From: Prototheca cutis
Taxonomy: Eukaryota; Chlorophyta; Trebouxiophyceae; Chlorellales; Chlorellaceae
Length of the DNA stretch: 41,963 nt
NCBI GenBank assembly: GCA_002897115.2
Contig: BCIH01000001.1
Location: 13,217-55,179 of the forward strand
Direction: 5' to 3'
The position numbers and the translations under genes were made by a program. Below the pieces are notes generated by a model. The model ran no database searches and was not told where the DNA came from. It saw only the letters and a list, made by a program, of their open reading frames with translations. Shown in pieces: positions 12,823-23,922 of the stretch. How positions within the stretch are numbered: the stretch's first letter is position 1; each line of letters starts with the position of its first letter.

Positions 12823-15520
12823 GTAGTGGGGGGGGGGCATGTTTTCATGTTCTGCATGTGGTGTATGTATGTAATCAGAACGTGACAAAAAAACCTCAGT
12901 ACAGTACAGGAACCGACCTTGAGACCCTCCTCGAGGCTGGCCCGTTGAGCACTGAGCGTGGCCAGACCCTCCAGCGCAGAACGCAGCGTGCTGATGGTGG
13001 TGGCGGGCCCCATGTCGTCCACGCTGAGCATGGGGGCCTGCAGCCGCGGCATCTCCGCCGCGGCGGCCTGCACGTCCAGCGCCGCAAAGCCCGCCGCCTC
13101 GGCCGCCAAACGCTGCTCCAGCCTGTTTGAGTGTGATGGGCATTGCGCTGACAATGTCTACTATACTCGTCACACAGGGCAAGCGGAAAACCATGGCTCA
13201 ATTCCTCTCCCACCACCCGAAACAAAACAGCTTCCACACCTGGCATCGCTGTCGGCCGCGACACCGAGGTTGGCTCGGTAGCCGGCGATGCGGTCCCGCA
13301 GGCTCCGCGTGAGCTGCGCACTGGGGGCCCGCGCCCACCGAGTGCCGTAGTGCGCCCTGACGAGTTTGGGTGTTGCGATGGGGCTGAGGCGGGCAGTGGC
13401 TTTGGGTTCCTGGCCCGAAAAGTGGCGATCATGAGAAATTTCACACCCTGACCTTGTGTACCCCTGTGCAACAGGGCCAAAAAAAAAGAATAGCCGAAAA
13501 CAGAAACAGGCACCTGAGTGCTTCGTCGTCCGTCTCCTCAGCGTCCAGGTCCCGCTCCAGCGCAGTCAGCTCCTCCACCGCCACCCGCCGCACATCCTAT
13601 TCACAAGCAGGGTTTGCCCGCATTGTTAGCATGCATATTTCGTGGGTGGTACAAGCATCGGGGGAGGGGGGGGGGGNGGACGCGGGNGGGCATGAGAAAC
13701 CCGCCCATCTCGAGGCCTAGAATGCCGGCCACTCCCAATCCCCCAAACCCCGCCCAGTCCACACCCAGTCTCCAACAGACCCTTACCTTGACTTGGGCGG
13801 AGATTTCGTGGAGGTGCTGGACGCCTCCCGCACGTTCGACATCCTCGAGCTCTGCGCGGACGGCGTCCGGCAACGCAGCGGCCGACCCCGGGTCCAGGGC
13901 TTGGAGGGCGTCGGGCAGCTCCCACTCGCGCAGGCGCAGCCGCGCCTCATCTGAGGCCGCGTCCAGGCGCTCGGTTGCGGATCGGATGACCCCATCCACC
14001 TGGCTGGTGTACCGCGACAGCGCGCGCGCACAGGCATCAGGCACGACGCTGGTAAAGTGGGTCCGGGCCTCGTCGTCCACGGGGTCCAGGTCGCCCGGCG
14101 GCGTGGGCTTGGCGATGCTTGCAGGGACAATGCCTGGAAGGTCGGCATCCGAGGGCACGCGCTGGAGGTAGACGGTCGCGTTTTCTCTTTCGGCACGCGC
14201 CAGGCGCTTGGCAATCGCGGCCTCCTGGAAGGCCACGGATTCCTGCAATTCCTTGCTCGCACCGCGTGCCTCTTTCTTTGCTGTCGATAAAATCACCTGG
14301 GCCACGCGGAGACGTGCAATCTCGCGTGCGACGCCTACCAGCGGGTCGGCGGCCGCCATGGCCGCAGCCGACTGCACGGCAGCTTCCGCGCCTGCCAGGG
14401 CGGCTTTCACGACCGCATGCGCGGGCCACGACTTGTCGAAATGCGAGGAGAGTGGCGGCGAGCCCAGCAGGCGCGCGCAGTCATCGTAGTGCGTGGCCGT
14501 CTGCTTGGCCAGGCGCGCGAGCAGGGCGGCCGACTTGCCGTCGGCCGCGGCCTTTTCGTATGCGCACTCCTGCGCCTGCGCGAGCATCAGGCTGCACAGC
14601 ATGTCGCAGCCCTCGGGGCTCAGGTCCACGGGCGCGGGGCGCTCCAGCCGCAGCGCCAGACCCTCGCGCAGGCACGAAAAGTATCCGGCCGACTCCTGGA
14701 ACAGCCGCGCAGAATCACGCAGCCCGGCCTCGGTCGAGCGGTCGCAGGCCAGAGCCATCTGCGACAGCACCGCACCCAGATTGAAGAGCACCGCCGCACG
14801 CTCAAACTCCAACGACGCCTGCTCCGACCGCTTGGTAGACCTGGCGGAAGGGGGCGGTGTGTTTGAGAGTGGGGATTGGGGTATTTGGGAGGATGATCGG
14901 GAGTGTTGCTGTACATCAAGGGATCCGTCTCCCCTCTCAACAAAAAAAATTCCAAACCCGCAGCACACGTCATGCCACTCACCGAAACGCGTCGGCCCAG
15001 GCAAACTGGATGCGGACGTCTTCGGGCCCGCGGCCGATGGGCACACGGGAGGACAGCAGGTCCAGCAGGCGCAAGTACTTGGCCATCGCCCGCCGGAGGT
15101 CGGGCAGCGCGCCTGCCAGATTGACGATGTCATTGCGCAGGTCCTGCAGCTCCTGCATGTCCTCCCCAGCCTCCTCCACGGCCTGCACGATGTGATGGGG
15201 GTGGTTGGAGTGGGTTGAGAAGGGGAAGGGGCCCACAAAGGCGCAGCCACCAGTGTGGGTGCACACATGGCAGGGGTGGTTGAAGCATGGATGGATGGAC
15301 CCCATGAACACCCCCCTACACCCGTGCCTCTACAGCAGGAGCCTTCCCCCAGGCAGACCCAGGGGGGTGTCTGCCTCCCACCGGCAAACCCTGCACTCCA
15401 ACACCCATTATCGCGGACCTGCGCTCCATACGTGGAGGCCACATACTTCACCACCGGGGTCTTGATGTCGATCGCATCTGATTTCTTGCAGTGCACCGCC
15501 AGGAGCAGGGTGCTCGGCAT
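11523..15520 (-). CDS. ALIX/Bro1-domain ESCRT adaptor (PDCD6IP homologue)
   Basis: Endosomal-sorting adaptor that binds ESCRT-III. Exons 15520-15419, 15182-14983, 14840-13787, 13596-13514, 13356-13240, 13122-12918, 12766-12551, 12366-12239 and 12039-11523 join in phase to 873 aa, close to the human length. The Bro1 domain covers about residues 1-370 (RSEQASLEFERAAVLFNLGA is the diagnostic block, with downstream TPR-like helices). The coiled V domain follows (about 400-690, with YGTRWARAPSAQLTRSLRD). The C-terminal tail is Pro/Gln-rich with two YPAYSQ units and polyQ. Tyr-Pro repeats in this tail are the usual partner-binding and self-assembly elements in the family. Start ATG 15520 opens directly into the Bro1 fold. 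Convergent with OTC. Confidence 0.93.
12791..12837. repeat. (TG)15 plus poly(G) tract in ALIX intron
   Basis: (TG)15 at 12791-12820 followed by GGGG and a run of ten G. On the coding (minus) strand this is poly(C)-(CA)n lying just upstream of the acceptor before the exon at 12766, the same composition and position as in OTC intron 7. Confidence 0.9.
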
Positions 15521-16508
15521 GGCGGTGGGTCAAAGCCGGCAAGTGATCCTGGCACGCACGTCCCGCACAGCGAACGGGATGCTGAGCAATCCTCCAAACT
15601 CGGCACCTGCCAAGCTTGATTAATTATAAGCAGGTGCGAGGGGGCCCTTTTCTCCCGGGGGCATCAGCCTGGACCAAACCTGCCTGTCCTTAACGCGTTT
15701 TCCCTTAACCACGGAAGGCGCCGGTCTGAGCGTGGGTGGCACATTCTTAACAAATGGTCTTAGGGGCTTTCCTACGCCCACCAACCTCGCCCGCTGCACG
15801 ATAATTTTTATCCCAAAGTACTGACGCAGTCTGCGGAGGGTACCCCTCGGAAGGAGGTGGGTGTGCCTGCACGCAGTCAGTCCTCGTCCAAAGCACCCGC
15901 GGAGCGCCGTACCACGGATCGAGCCCTTTGAACAGCGTGGATAGGCCTTTGCAACGCCCGTTCCTTTCAGAACTATGTATATTAGAAACATTTAGGAGAT
16001 CAGGAATGGGAAAGAGCACCTGGTATTCACGATTGAAGTGGTTTCAAGAGCACCCCTAGAGACCCTTGAGCAGGACTGCGGGAAGGAAGGTGGCTGACAG
16101 CAGCCTGCCATTTGCCCTGTTTGGGGGAGCCCTCGGTACAACCCCGACCATCTGGGATATTCCCCGTGGTTTCACTCTGCATGATTATTGCATTGGTGTA
16201 TTGACAATCCAAAGCAGAACACATTTGGTCAGGGAGTTGTAGACAGTTCAGCCTGCCCGTGAACTTGCGCTGCCAGGAGCGTGGAGAGAGTAAGCGGCAC
16301 CCTGGAGATTTTGCCCGGATTGTTGCACTCTTCTTGGGATTGACATCCAGGCAAGGCTTGTGCATCCTCGTCGACCTGGTGCTGGTATTGCTGTGGGATC
16401 GCCGGAAATAGCGATACTATCGCTTCTGGCGAGCCACCAACGCAGAGCAGACTATGGGTTAGAGTTCAGATGCCATTGCCTTGAAAGTCGGCAGAACTGC
16501 ATGCATGC
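15521..16508. other. Intergenic stretch, ALIX 5' side to Fanzor remnant
   Basis: About 990 bp without a gene I can support. It should contain the ALIX promoter. GCACCTGC at about 15603 and GCAGGTGC at about 15630 form a small inverted repeat around an AT-rich core. A 123-codon minus-strand frame at 15991-15620 has no recognised motif and is not called. The upstream part of the Fanzor remnant may be decayed into this region. Confidence 0.4.
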
Positions 16509-17114
16509 TTGCCATGGTACGACAGCCCCCCGTGTGGGTCCAGGCCAAGCTATCAGCGATGGACGCTGTTAGCCAGATGGCCGTGGCATGCATGTGTGCA
16601 GGACGACAAGGAAAGCACCGTCGGCCGGTGGCCCCAGGTGACGTCGCGGTCGCTGCTGCGCCGCCTCCCTTATGTGATGGCGGGGCTTGTGCGGGTGCAG
16701 GGTGAGCACACACATGCACACGCGTGCACAGCCATGCACGGCCGGTTTCCAGGGGCTGTGGGTCACGCCTACGCCAAGTGCGCCACACCGCAGGTTTGCT
16801 CGGCGTGCAGTAAACCCCTGCGCCTGGGCGACTGCCCCACCGCCGCGCAGAAGCACTTTGTCCGGCAGTGTCAGAACGAGGCCTGCGGCGTCGTGCACAA
16901 CCGCGACAAGAATGCTGCGCAGAACATGTGCTGTGTGGCACTGGGCCTGATCTTCAACGGCGTCCGGCCAGAGCCTTTTGACAAGCAGCTCCCCTCCTGG
17001 CCCGTGCCTGAGTTCAGCCTGAATATTCCCCACCAACTTGTCCAGCTACTGATTTCTGCTGGTCTCAAAGGAGGCTTTCGCTTCCTCCCTCCATGCTTGA
17101 ACAGGCATCAATGA
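16509..17114 (+). pseudogene. Fanzor/TnpB-like C-terminal remnant (RuvC-II to RuvC-III)
   Basis: The reading frame ends with the tell-tale C-terminal half of a Fanzor: SLLRRLPYVMAGLVRV leading into RuvC-II, the zinc-finger pairs CSAC and CQNEAC, and the RuvC-III block VVHNRDKNAAQNM carrying the catalytic Asp. A 51-bp in-frame intron (16702-16752, GT...AG) may separate the first block from the finger. Where the family has Asp/Glu-Glu before an aromatic-x-Thr-Ser stretch, this copy reads VGHAYAKCATPQVC, so the RuvC-II Glu appears lost. No RuvC-I or N-terminal domain was found upstream. It therefore looks like a decayed or severely truncated copy of the family seen at 1-2110, on the opposite strand. 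Degeneration is inferred. Confidence 0.75.
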
Positions 17115-18582
17115 CCCCCACCCTGCACGCACATTCGTTGCCGGGATGGGGGTTGCCCCAGGGCACCGTCAATGTTGTGTTTCCTGCTTGCATGTTGTTT
17201 TGTGTTTAGCCTGCATGATGAATGGTCCAAAAATTGGCACGCGCATCTGAGCGTGGCGTTCGTAAATGCACATCCTGCCGAGCAAAACTCCCCCCAAGTC
17301 CAGGCCCAAATCTTGATTGATTGATTGCAATATGTGTCTTACAACACCTTGATCTGCCATCACGGAAGGCAGTTTTGTAGAGAAATTTCATGGACAACCG
17401 GGGCCACCGCGGCCCATGGGGGGTGGGGGTTTCGTGGGGCCGGCCTGCGGCGGCCGGCCCGGGCACGCCAGCCCGCTTGTCGAAAGCGCAAGCAAAGGGC
17501 AAGACAGTTTGCGCCGCCGTCGTCGCCCAACCGTATCGTTCAAATTTTGGGAGGACCAACGACGGCGATATGGGCAAGCAGAACAAACTTACGCCACTCA
17601 TTCAAGTGTGGGTCTGGGGAGGGCGGAGGGGAGGAGCGCCCGCCCGCCCGGGGAAACGCGCGAGGTGAAAAAAGTCCGAGGCCACTTTTGACCGTGGAGC
17701 CTGCCAAGCGCGCGTCATCGTCAGACCCGTGACAGATGCGGGCAGTACAAGGGCAAGGGCCGTCGCAAGAGAGCGGGGTTGAGGCACGGCGGCGGCCGCC
17801 CGGCCCACGGGACCGGGAGCGGCACAGCGCCCCGCGCACAGCAACCCCTCGGAGCCTGGGGAGTAATATGGAGAAGAATGCCGTAGCGGAAATAGTAGGG
17901 ACGACCAATTGGAGAATAACAGATCTCGGCTGGAAGAACGGGGCGTCGCGCCGGTACAAGGCCGTTCTGGGAGCCTGGATCTCGCACGCCAAACCGCGGA
18001 AAGCCCCTCCCATCGGGAGGCTGCTCCATCGCCTCACAGGACAGGGTCCCTTCGGAGGCCCAGCGACGACGCGGCCTTGCCTTTATTATGTTTCGCGTGG
18101 AAGAACGGGGGGCCCGCACCGGGCAGCTGGGCGGGCGGGCCAGCGGACCACGGCCCGACCCACTGCCGTCATAGGCGCCAATGCAGATAATCCAAGGGTC
18201 AGGGCGAGTAGAAAAAAGCAACAAGTGGTACAGCACTCTGCGGTCTTGCCGCGCGCGCACGCTGCTGACTGGCAGCACGCCCGCGCACCAAAAGGGGAAA
18301 AGGGTGGGGTGGCGGAAAAGACAGGGGAAGGGGCAGTGCATGCGACGGGCTCCCTATGTCAAGTGTGGGAAGGTTTCTGGAGTACATACATTTTCAATCG
18401 CTCAAAGGACGTCAACGAGGACGACGTAGAAAAAAGAGCGGCGGCGGCCGGCCAGGGGGGGAGAGGGTGGGATTGGTGGTAGGGATTCAACCCCCGACAA
18501 CCAATCACCCTTCGCTCCAAAATCAAACTCCTACCTGCCAACCCCCCTCCTCGCACCCAACCACCACCCTCCTCGACTCCCA
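17115..18582. other. Unassigned region downstream of the Fanzor remnant
   Basis: About 1.5 kb with overlapping open frames on both strands (plus 17736-18482, minus 18341-17721) but no recognisable domain. The plus frame contains an internal WKNGASRRYKAVLGAW stretch. A GTGGAAGAACGGGG/CTGGAAGAACGGGG motif occurs twice (about 17931 and 18088). It may be remnant mobile DNA or UTR of the GAF gene. I do not call a gene. Confidence 0.35.
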
Positions 18583-19796
18583 TCAGCACATGATTGGGCG
18601 GATGACGAGGAGGGAGCGTGTGCGCTGCATGCGGCCAGCCGACGAGCTCCGCGTGGGCTGCGCCGCACCGCCGCTGGTGCCGTCGCGCGTGCTGTCGCCC
18701 GCCGGGGCCGACACGCGCATGACCGAGGGCAGGCCGCGCCGCGTCGACCCCACGCGGTCCAGCGGCGTGGGGCTGGGCGGGCCCGACCCGGGCAGCGAGC
18801 ACGGCGTCCCCGCGCGCGAGCTGGACAGATGCATGCCCAGTGCGTCCAGCGACCGCGCGACGCAGTTGATCGTGCCCGCAACGACCTGCGGGTCCTGCGC
18901 ACGCGAGGAGACCATGAGCTCCAGCACCGCCACCACGCCGCCCGACACCGCGGCCTCCGTGTCGTAGATGGGGATGTAGATGATCTCCGCGATCGCGTCG
19001 AGCTCCGCCGCCGGAAGGTGGTCGCGCGGATGGCAGTCGGCGGGGAGCGACCGCACGTCCTGCACGACCTGCACCGACCCGTTCTCCCAGACCTTGCCCA
19101 TGGGGCCAAGGCTTCCCAGCTGCACGCCCGCATTCCGGCTGCACATGGAGAAGGCGTGGGAAGCTGTGAGGAGGGGCCAGTACGCAAGGCAGGGATGCAC
19201 CCGACGCTGGGCCATCGCACATGGCCCCAGCGAAGCAACCGAACACGCGGAAACATAAGAGTCTGGCAAATGCAGGCACGCAAGCTGCTGGCCGGGCCCT
19301 CGTGAGCTCACGTCCAGGCACCCGGGACCCGGCTCCCGACAAAAGCCCCACTCGGGTCCCGACCAAACCCACCAGTGCATCTGGAAGTCGATAAGCGGCT
19401 GGTGGTTCGTGAGGCACATCTCCGCCGTCTTTAGCGCTCTGCTGCCCTCAACAAGCACTGGAAGGTACGTCCATGCCTGATCGGTGGGGGAGAGGGCTTG
19501 TCGTGAGCATTCCAGCAGTTCAACCGAGAGCTGCTCGCTCGGGATCCCTACCTAACCAGCGCACCCGAGCGCACCTGAGCAAGCACCAAATTCACTGCCT
19601 CGGGCTCGGTCGCCAGACGACCAAAAAGCTTGGCCAGCTTGGGGCTGATATGTTGCTGCCAGGCATGCTGGAATGCCAGAGCCTGAGGCGTGGGCCCGAA
19701 CTGCGCCTCGGGTCCGGGCGACACCCGCACTGGGGTCACCGCAGGGCCCTGCACGACCTCGGTAGTGCATGGTGCTGCCATGGCAACGTCTGCCAT
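18583..19796 (-). CDS. GAF-like domain protein resembling NIN-like (NLP) regulators
   Basis: Exons 19796-19575, 19476-19373 and 19138-18583 join in phase to 293 aa. The N-terminal half is helical (FQHAWQQHISPKLAKLFGRL). The middle, about residues 105-200, has the GAF-like pattern GPMGKVWENGSVQVVQDV, then IAEIIYIPIYDTEAA and VAVLELMVSS, which resembles the sensor half of plant/algal NLP/NIT2 proteins. No RWP-RK DNA-binding segment was seen; the Ser/Arg-rich tail ends at TGA 18585-18583. It could be a stand-alone GAF protein, a truncated NLP, or a gene whose last exons I missed. The gene call is moderate and the family call is tentative. Confidence 0.55.
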
Positions 19797-20990
19797 ATCG
19801 CCCGAGCGAGCAAGCTGCGCAGAGAGCTGCGCAAGACTGACCTAGGAGAGTGACTAGGAAAAACTCGGCCAAAAACGTTGCACCCGGTGGCGACAGAAAT
19901 TCTGCAGCACCGGCGCGCCACCTACTACAAAGTAATCTAAGATTGGCAAGTCCACCTCCAATGCGCTGTCAATGCGTCATGAGCACATGCCAGTTAAGGG
20001 CCCCTCGGGGCTGAATCCTTGGCACTGCACTGGGGCCACGGCCCCTGTTCCCGCTTTCCTTCGATCGACGCAAGCCATCCGCCCCGGCGTCATCCGCGGC
20101 AACCATGCCGTAATCTTGGCGTGTCCACGGCCCTGGAAGACCCGCATTTCTGTCCTTTTTCATTAATTTGAGCCAGATGGGTGCGGGTCCACAGGCCGGC
20201 GCAAGGGTTGTTCCCAACTTGCCGTCCAGGACGGGGACACGCAAGCAACTTCGCCTGGTTCTGGACGCCACCTCGGTCCCCCGTGCCATGCCGCATCCAC
20301 GCGGCCCACGGTGCTGACTCAAGCATTGTTGTGAGATCTTCCGTCACCGCATGTTTTTTGAAGCTTTTGGGAATCAGAATGCAGCTGCCCCATCGCGGCA
20401 CCACGCCTGTGCTGGAAGCGTACGGGAGGAATGTGCCCCTTGCCCACGGCAACTTGCGGGTGGTGCGGACAGGTTTTTGCGGAGCAAACTGCTGCGATCG
20501 ATCCACAACGGGCATGTCAAGGCAAGATTCAGCAAATTGCAAGGAATTCTGAACTGACATGTATAAATTACAAAGAGCTTCCAATTAGGACAGGAAGTGC
20601 TGTAGACGCGTCAGATCGCTGTGCCTGCCCTGTCGCCAGCGAGACATGGCTTAAGCAGGGCAGTCGGGGCGGCCTGCCCGCGCAAGCCCTCGTCCGCAGG
20701 CGCCATTTAATCCGTTCCGGGGATGTTGAGGTGCGTGAGTCCGACTATAACACGCGGGAAACTTGCACAGTCGCAGCGGGTATCCATCTGCGCTCCCAGC
20801 CTGGCTGGCTGGGCAGTGCGGCATGTTGCTAGGTGGTGCGCGCCAGAAAAGGTAGATCGGGCGCGACGACTCAGCATCTCTCCTGCCCAGCAGAGCATTT
20901 CCCCTTTTCGACTGCGTGCACAGGCAAAGGGTGTGCCGGTGCTTGTCCAGACTGGGAGGCTGGGTGGAGGATGTGACAGAGTCGCGGACG
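19797..20990. other. Intergenic region between GAF-like and DHHC genes
   Basis: About 1.2 kb between divergent genes. A TATA-like TGTATAAATT lies near 20560. Open frames here (minus 20584-20090, plus 20181-20552) show no recognisable protein. The true 5' end of the DHHC coding sequence may extend into the last 80 bp. Confidence 0.4.
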
Positions 20991-22598
20991 ATGCTGTTCC
21001 AGGCACTGTTCCTGGCCCTCTATTGCACGGCGTTCTGGGTATACTACCGATCCGTGTTTGCCCTCCTCCCCCTCCCCGGCATCTCTAACTGGCACACGTA
21101 GGTTCCCGGTCACTTGTGTGTGGGATGGGGTTGGGGCTCAGTGAGAAGCGGGGAAGCGCCAGAAAGCCCCCCGCAGCCATCTTGGGGGGAGGCTCGGAGG
21201 GGTCGCCACTTGCGCATGTGTGGGCAGACGCCGGAGTCGTGGTGACAGCGTCTCTCCCCACACACAAGCCCAATTCTCGAGGAGTCTGACCACCACTTCC
21301 ACGAACGCTTGGTTCCGGCAGGGTGACTGGCGCGCTGGCTGCGGTGCCGTGCTTGGTGCTGTTTTTCCTGGCCAGCTGCACCGACCCAGGGACGATTACC
21401 AAGGACAATGTGGCTGCCTGCCTGGCACGGTACCCGCACGACGGCGTCCTCTACACACGCCGGGCCTGCGGCACCTGCAACCTGATGAAGCCCGCCCGGT
21501 CCAAGCACTGCCGCATCTGCAACAGGTGTGTGCTTGGGCGGGGCCAGTTGGCGGCAGGAGGGCTGTTCCTGGGGACCGAACAGTGGGAGGGCTTGCACCT
21601 CCCTCTGCTGATCCTCGGGCTGCTTGGCTGCCTCGCTCGACGGTCCCTCAGACGACCAATACGGAGGCCAAACGCACGGCCTGTACCCCATCACAGGTGC
21701 ATCGCACGCATGGACCACCACTGCATCTGGCTGAACAACTGCGTCGGCGAGCGCAACCTGGGCCTGTTCCTCGCTTTCCTCGCGGCCACCAGCGCCGTCT
21801 GCGCCTACGGTGGGTTGGTCTATGTGGTTGGTTGGGGGGGGGGATGGAAAGGGGCACTGCTTCGGGGAAGCCGTGGGAGTTTGATTGTGTCGGCGAGCAT
21901 GCCCCAATCACAGCAAGCCGCCCCTCTTCTGACCCCGCATTCTGTCACCCACGACCCCACCCATCAGGCGCCGTGATGGGCGTCCGCATCATGCGGGCAC
22001 ACATGGCCGCATCGGGTGCATGGCGCTTGGCCCGTGTGCACCCGACCACGGGGGACCTGCAGTTTGTGGGAGATTCGGGCTACAGCATGCTGGCTTACGT
22101 CTTGGCCCGCTACCCACCTCAAGTACGGATGGGTGGTGAGCAGTTGGGGGGAAACGCTGCTGCTGGGGGGGTCCCCCTTTTTCGTCCCAACAACACACTG
22201 AATATTCTCGCTCTACAGCAAAGAGTAAGAGCAGCAGCAGCAGCTTGTAAATACGTGCACAAACAGAGACACAGTTTGTCGACGCTCTCGACATCCCCCG
22301 CACAATTCCCCACCACCCACACACCCACGCACAGGTGTGCGTGCTTTTCTTCCTCGGCGTCATCGCCTGGCTACTGATGGGTTTCTTGGGCTACCACGCC
22401 TACCTTGTCGCGGCGGGCATGACGACCAACGAGGCCGGCAAGTGGCGGGTGCTGCGCCGAGACTTGGCACGGCAGGCGACCTACGATGGCCCCGCCGCCG
22501 CGGGGGTGAGCCTGCTGCCACGCAATGCCTACGACCGGGGCGCCTGGGCCAACCTCCGCGAGGCACTGGGGATTGCTGGCCATGCCAAGCTCTGCTGA
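20991..22598 (+). CDS. DHHC-type protein S-palmitoyltransferase
   Basis: Attaches palmitate to cysteines of membrane proteins from the endomembrane system. Exons 20991-21097, 21322-21525, 21697-21809, 21968-22122 and 22335-22598 join in phase to 280 aa. Two N-terminal membrane segments (LFQALFLALYCTAFWVYY; LAAVPCLVLFFLASC) precede the DPGTIT motif, the Cys-rich block CGTCNLMKPARSKHCRICNR and the catalytic MDHHCIWLNNCVGERN. Two further membrane segments follow (VCVLFFLGVIAWLLMGFLGY among them), and TTNEAGKW is the TTxE-like element. It resembles the plant PAT/ZDHHC4-type subgroup. ATG 20991 is the first Met, but the frame stays open upstream, so extra N-terminal residues are possible. Confidence 0.9.
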
Positions 22599-22696
22599 CT
22601 GAGTTGTCGCGGGCTTGGTGGACGGTCGCCGGAGCAGGACAGAGAATTCCGCCTGCTCTCTGGCATGGTCAGGGACCGACCGACCGACTGTTTCTC

Positions 22697-23705
22697 TCAG
22701 AGGAGGCGGAGGTCGCCGGTGATGGCGTCCAGCGCGCTGCGCGGCGCGGGCCCGATGGCCAGCACCGTCTTTGAGCCCGGCGCCACCTGCGTTCGGCCGG
22801 CGTCAGCCACCACAAAGGCCGGCAGCCCGGCCCGCTCCGCCTTGCGCGCAAGCTGCTTCTGCATTTGGTGCACCATGAGGGAACGGCAGTTGCACTTTGG
22901 AGTTTCTCTGTTTGGATCAAATGCAGTGGAACCACGAGTGTCCACACAGCAGGCAGTGTGCCACCCTGTAAAGAGGAACGAAGCAAGGACAACAACACAC
23001 ACACACCCCCACCCTCGCCCTAGCGTCAACAAACTACTTTAAAAAAACATTCTGCTGGTCACACCAGTTCCGTGGTGTCTTTGCAGCGCAAGCAGATCTT
23101 GGCCTGGCCATTGAGTTCCCAGGCGTCCAGCAGATGAGGCCAGCGCAGCTCCGCTCGCTGCACGGCGCCCACGGCCGCATGCGCACACTGTGCCCCCGTC
23201 TTGCCTTTTCCCATCTTCAGCTCGTCGTTCACCTGCCACAGGTTTGGGCCCGGAGTACAAAATTTGCACATGAAGGGTGGGAGGGCGATGGCCAATTCCA
23301 AGCAGCGCTCTGCTCTGCTCCGCTCCGCGGCACGCCTGTCCCAACAGAGCCGCCGGAGCATGCACATGCACGGTTATGATTCGCATGAGCATCAATCACT
23401 ACTCCCGCAAACACCAACTAAAATGCAAGCCAGCCATCATCTCAGGACTCACAACCAAGACCATCTTGTGTTGCTCGGTGACGCTGCCATAAGCTCCACT
23501 CAGCCGCCGCCTGCTGCCGTGCTCAGGCTGCACAGGGATACAGAAACAGCGGGCTGGAAAGTGCAGTCAGTGCTACTGTGTCCATCCAATTGCACTCCCC
23601 CATGCAACACCATACCTCCAAGAAGAGCCGTGTGAGAAGCCAGTGCAGCGAGTAGCCGGCGAGGACGCAAGCCCCCCGTATCAAGGCTTCAGACCCGACG
23701 CCCAT
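22697..23705 (-). CDS. PTH2: Peptidyl-tRNA hydrolase 2 (Pth2 family)
   Basis: Cleaves peptidyl-tRNA that drops off ribosomes. Exons 23705-23616, 23527-23453, 23232-23065 and 22858-22697 join in phase to 164 aa, typical for the family. Residues about 5-30 form a hydrophobic stretch ([18 protein letters not shown]) that could anchor or target the protein, as in other eukaryotic Pth2. The catalytic domain starts [20 protein letters not shown], continues CAHAAVGA, and ends [20 protein letters not shown]. All signature blocks are intact. Convergent with the DHHC gene, stops 98 bp apart. Confidence 0.93.
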
Positions 23706-23922
23706 CGGAATCCCCTGGCGCGAACAGCCTGCGGCCTAGATTCTCAACAATGCATTCCGGTGACAGAACTGGCTCCTGGACTTTTGACAACTGCATTCAT
23801 TTCCAATGACAGGAATTGCAGTCGAGAGCTCGGGGGTTGCGGTTCCCGCTCATAAGGTGCAAAATATGAGCGACTGGCACGTGAAATCGGCCCCTCGATG
23901 AGGGGATATGCAATGGCATGTC
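23706..23922. other. Region upstream of PTH2 and of the permuted tRNA
   Basis: Contains the presumptive PTH2 promoter and the leader of the tRNA precursor. CCCCTC-GAT-GAGGGG at 23891-23905 is a perfect 6-bp hairpin 17 bp upstream of the first tRNA base. Confidence 0.5.

Noticed and set aside
13601..15520. Continuous 639-codon minus frame from the ALIX start
   Set aside because: It reads through introns. Homology blocks and phase require splicing at 15418, 14982 and 13786.
15620..15991. 123-codon minus-strand frame upstream of ALIX
   Set aside because: Starts without ATG support, no recognisable domain, no splice context linking it to a neighbour.
18481..18500. T-loop-like GGATTCAACCCCC as part of a tRNA
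   Set aside because: No A box, acceptor or anticodon stem can be built around it on either strand.
20090..20584. 164-codon minus frame between GAF-like and DHHC genes
   Set aside because: No motif and overlapping frames on both strands; typical chance frame in GC-rich DNA.
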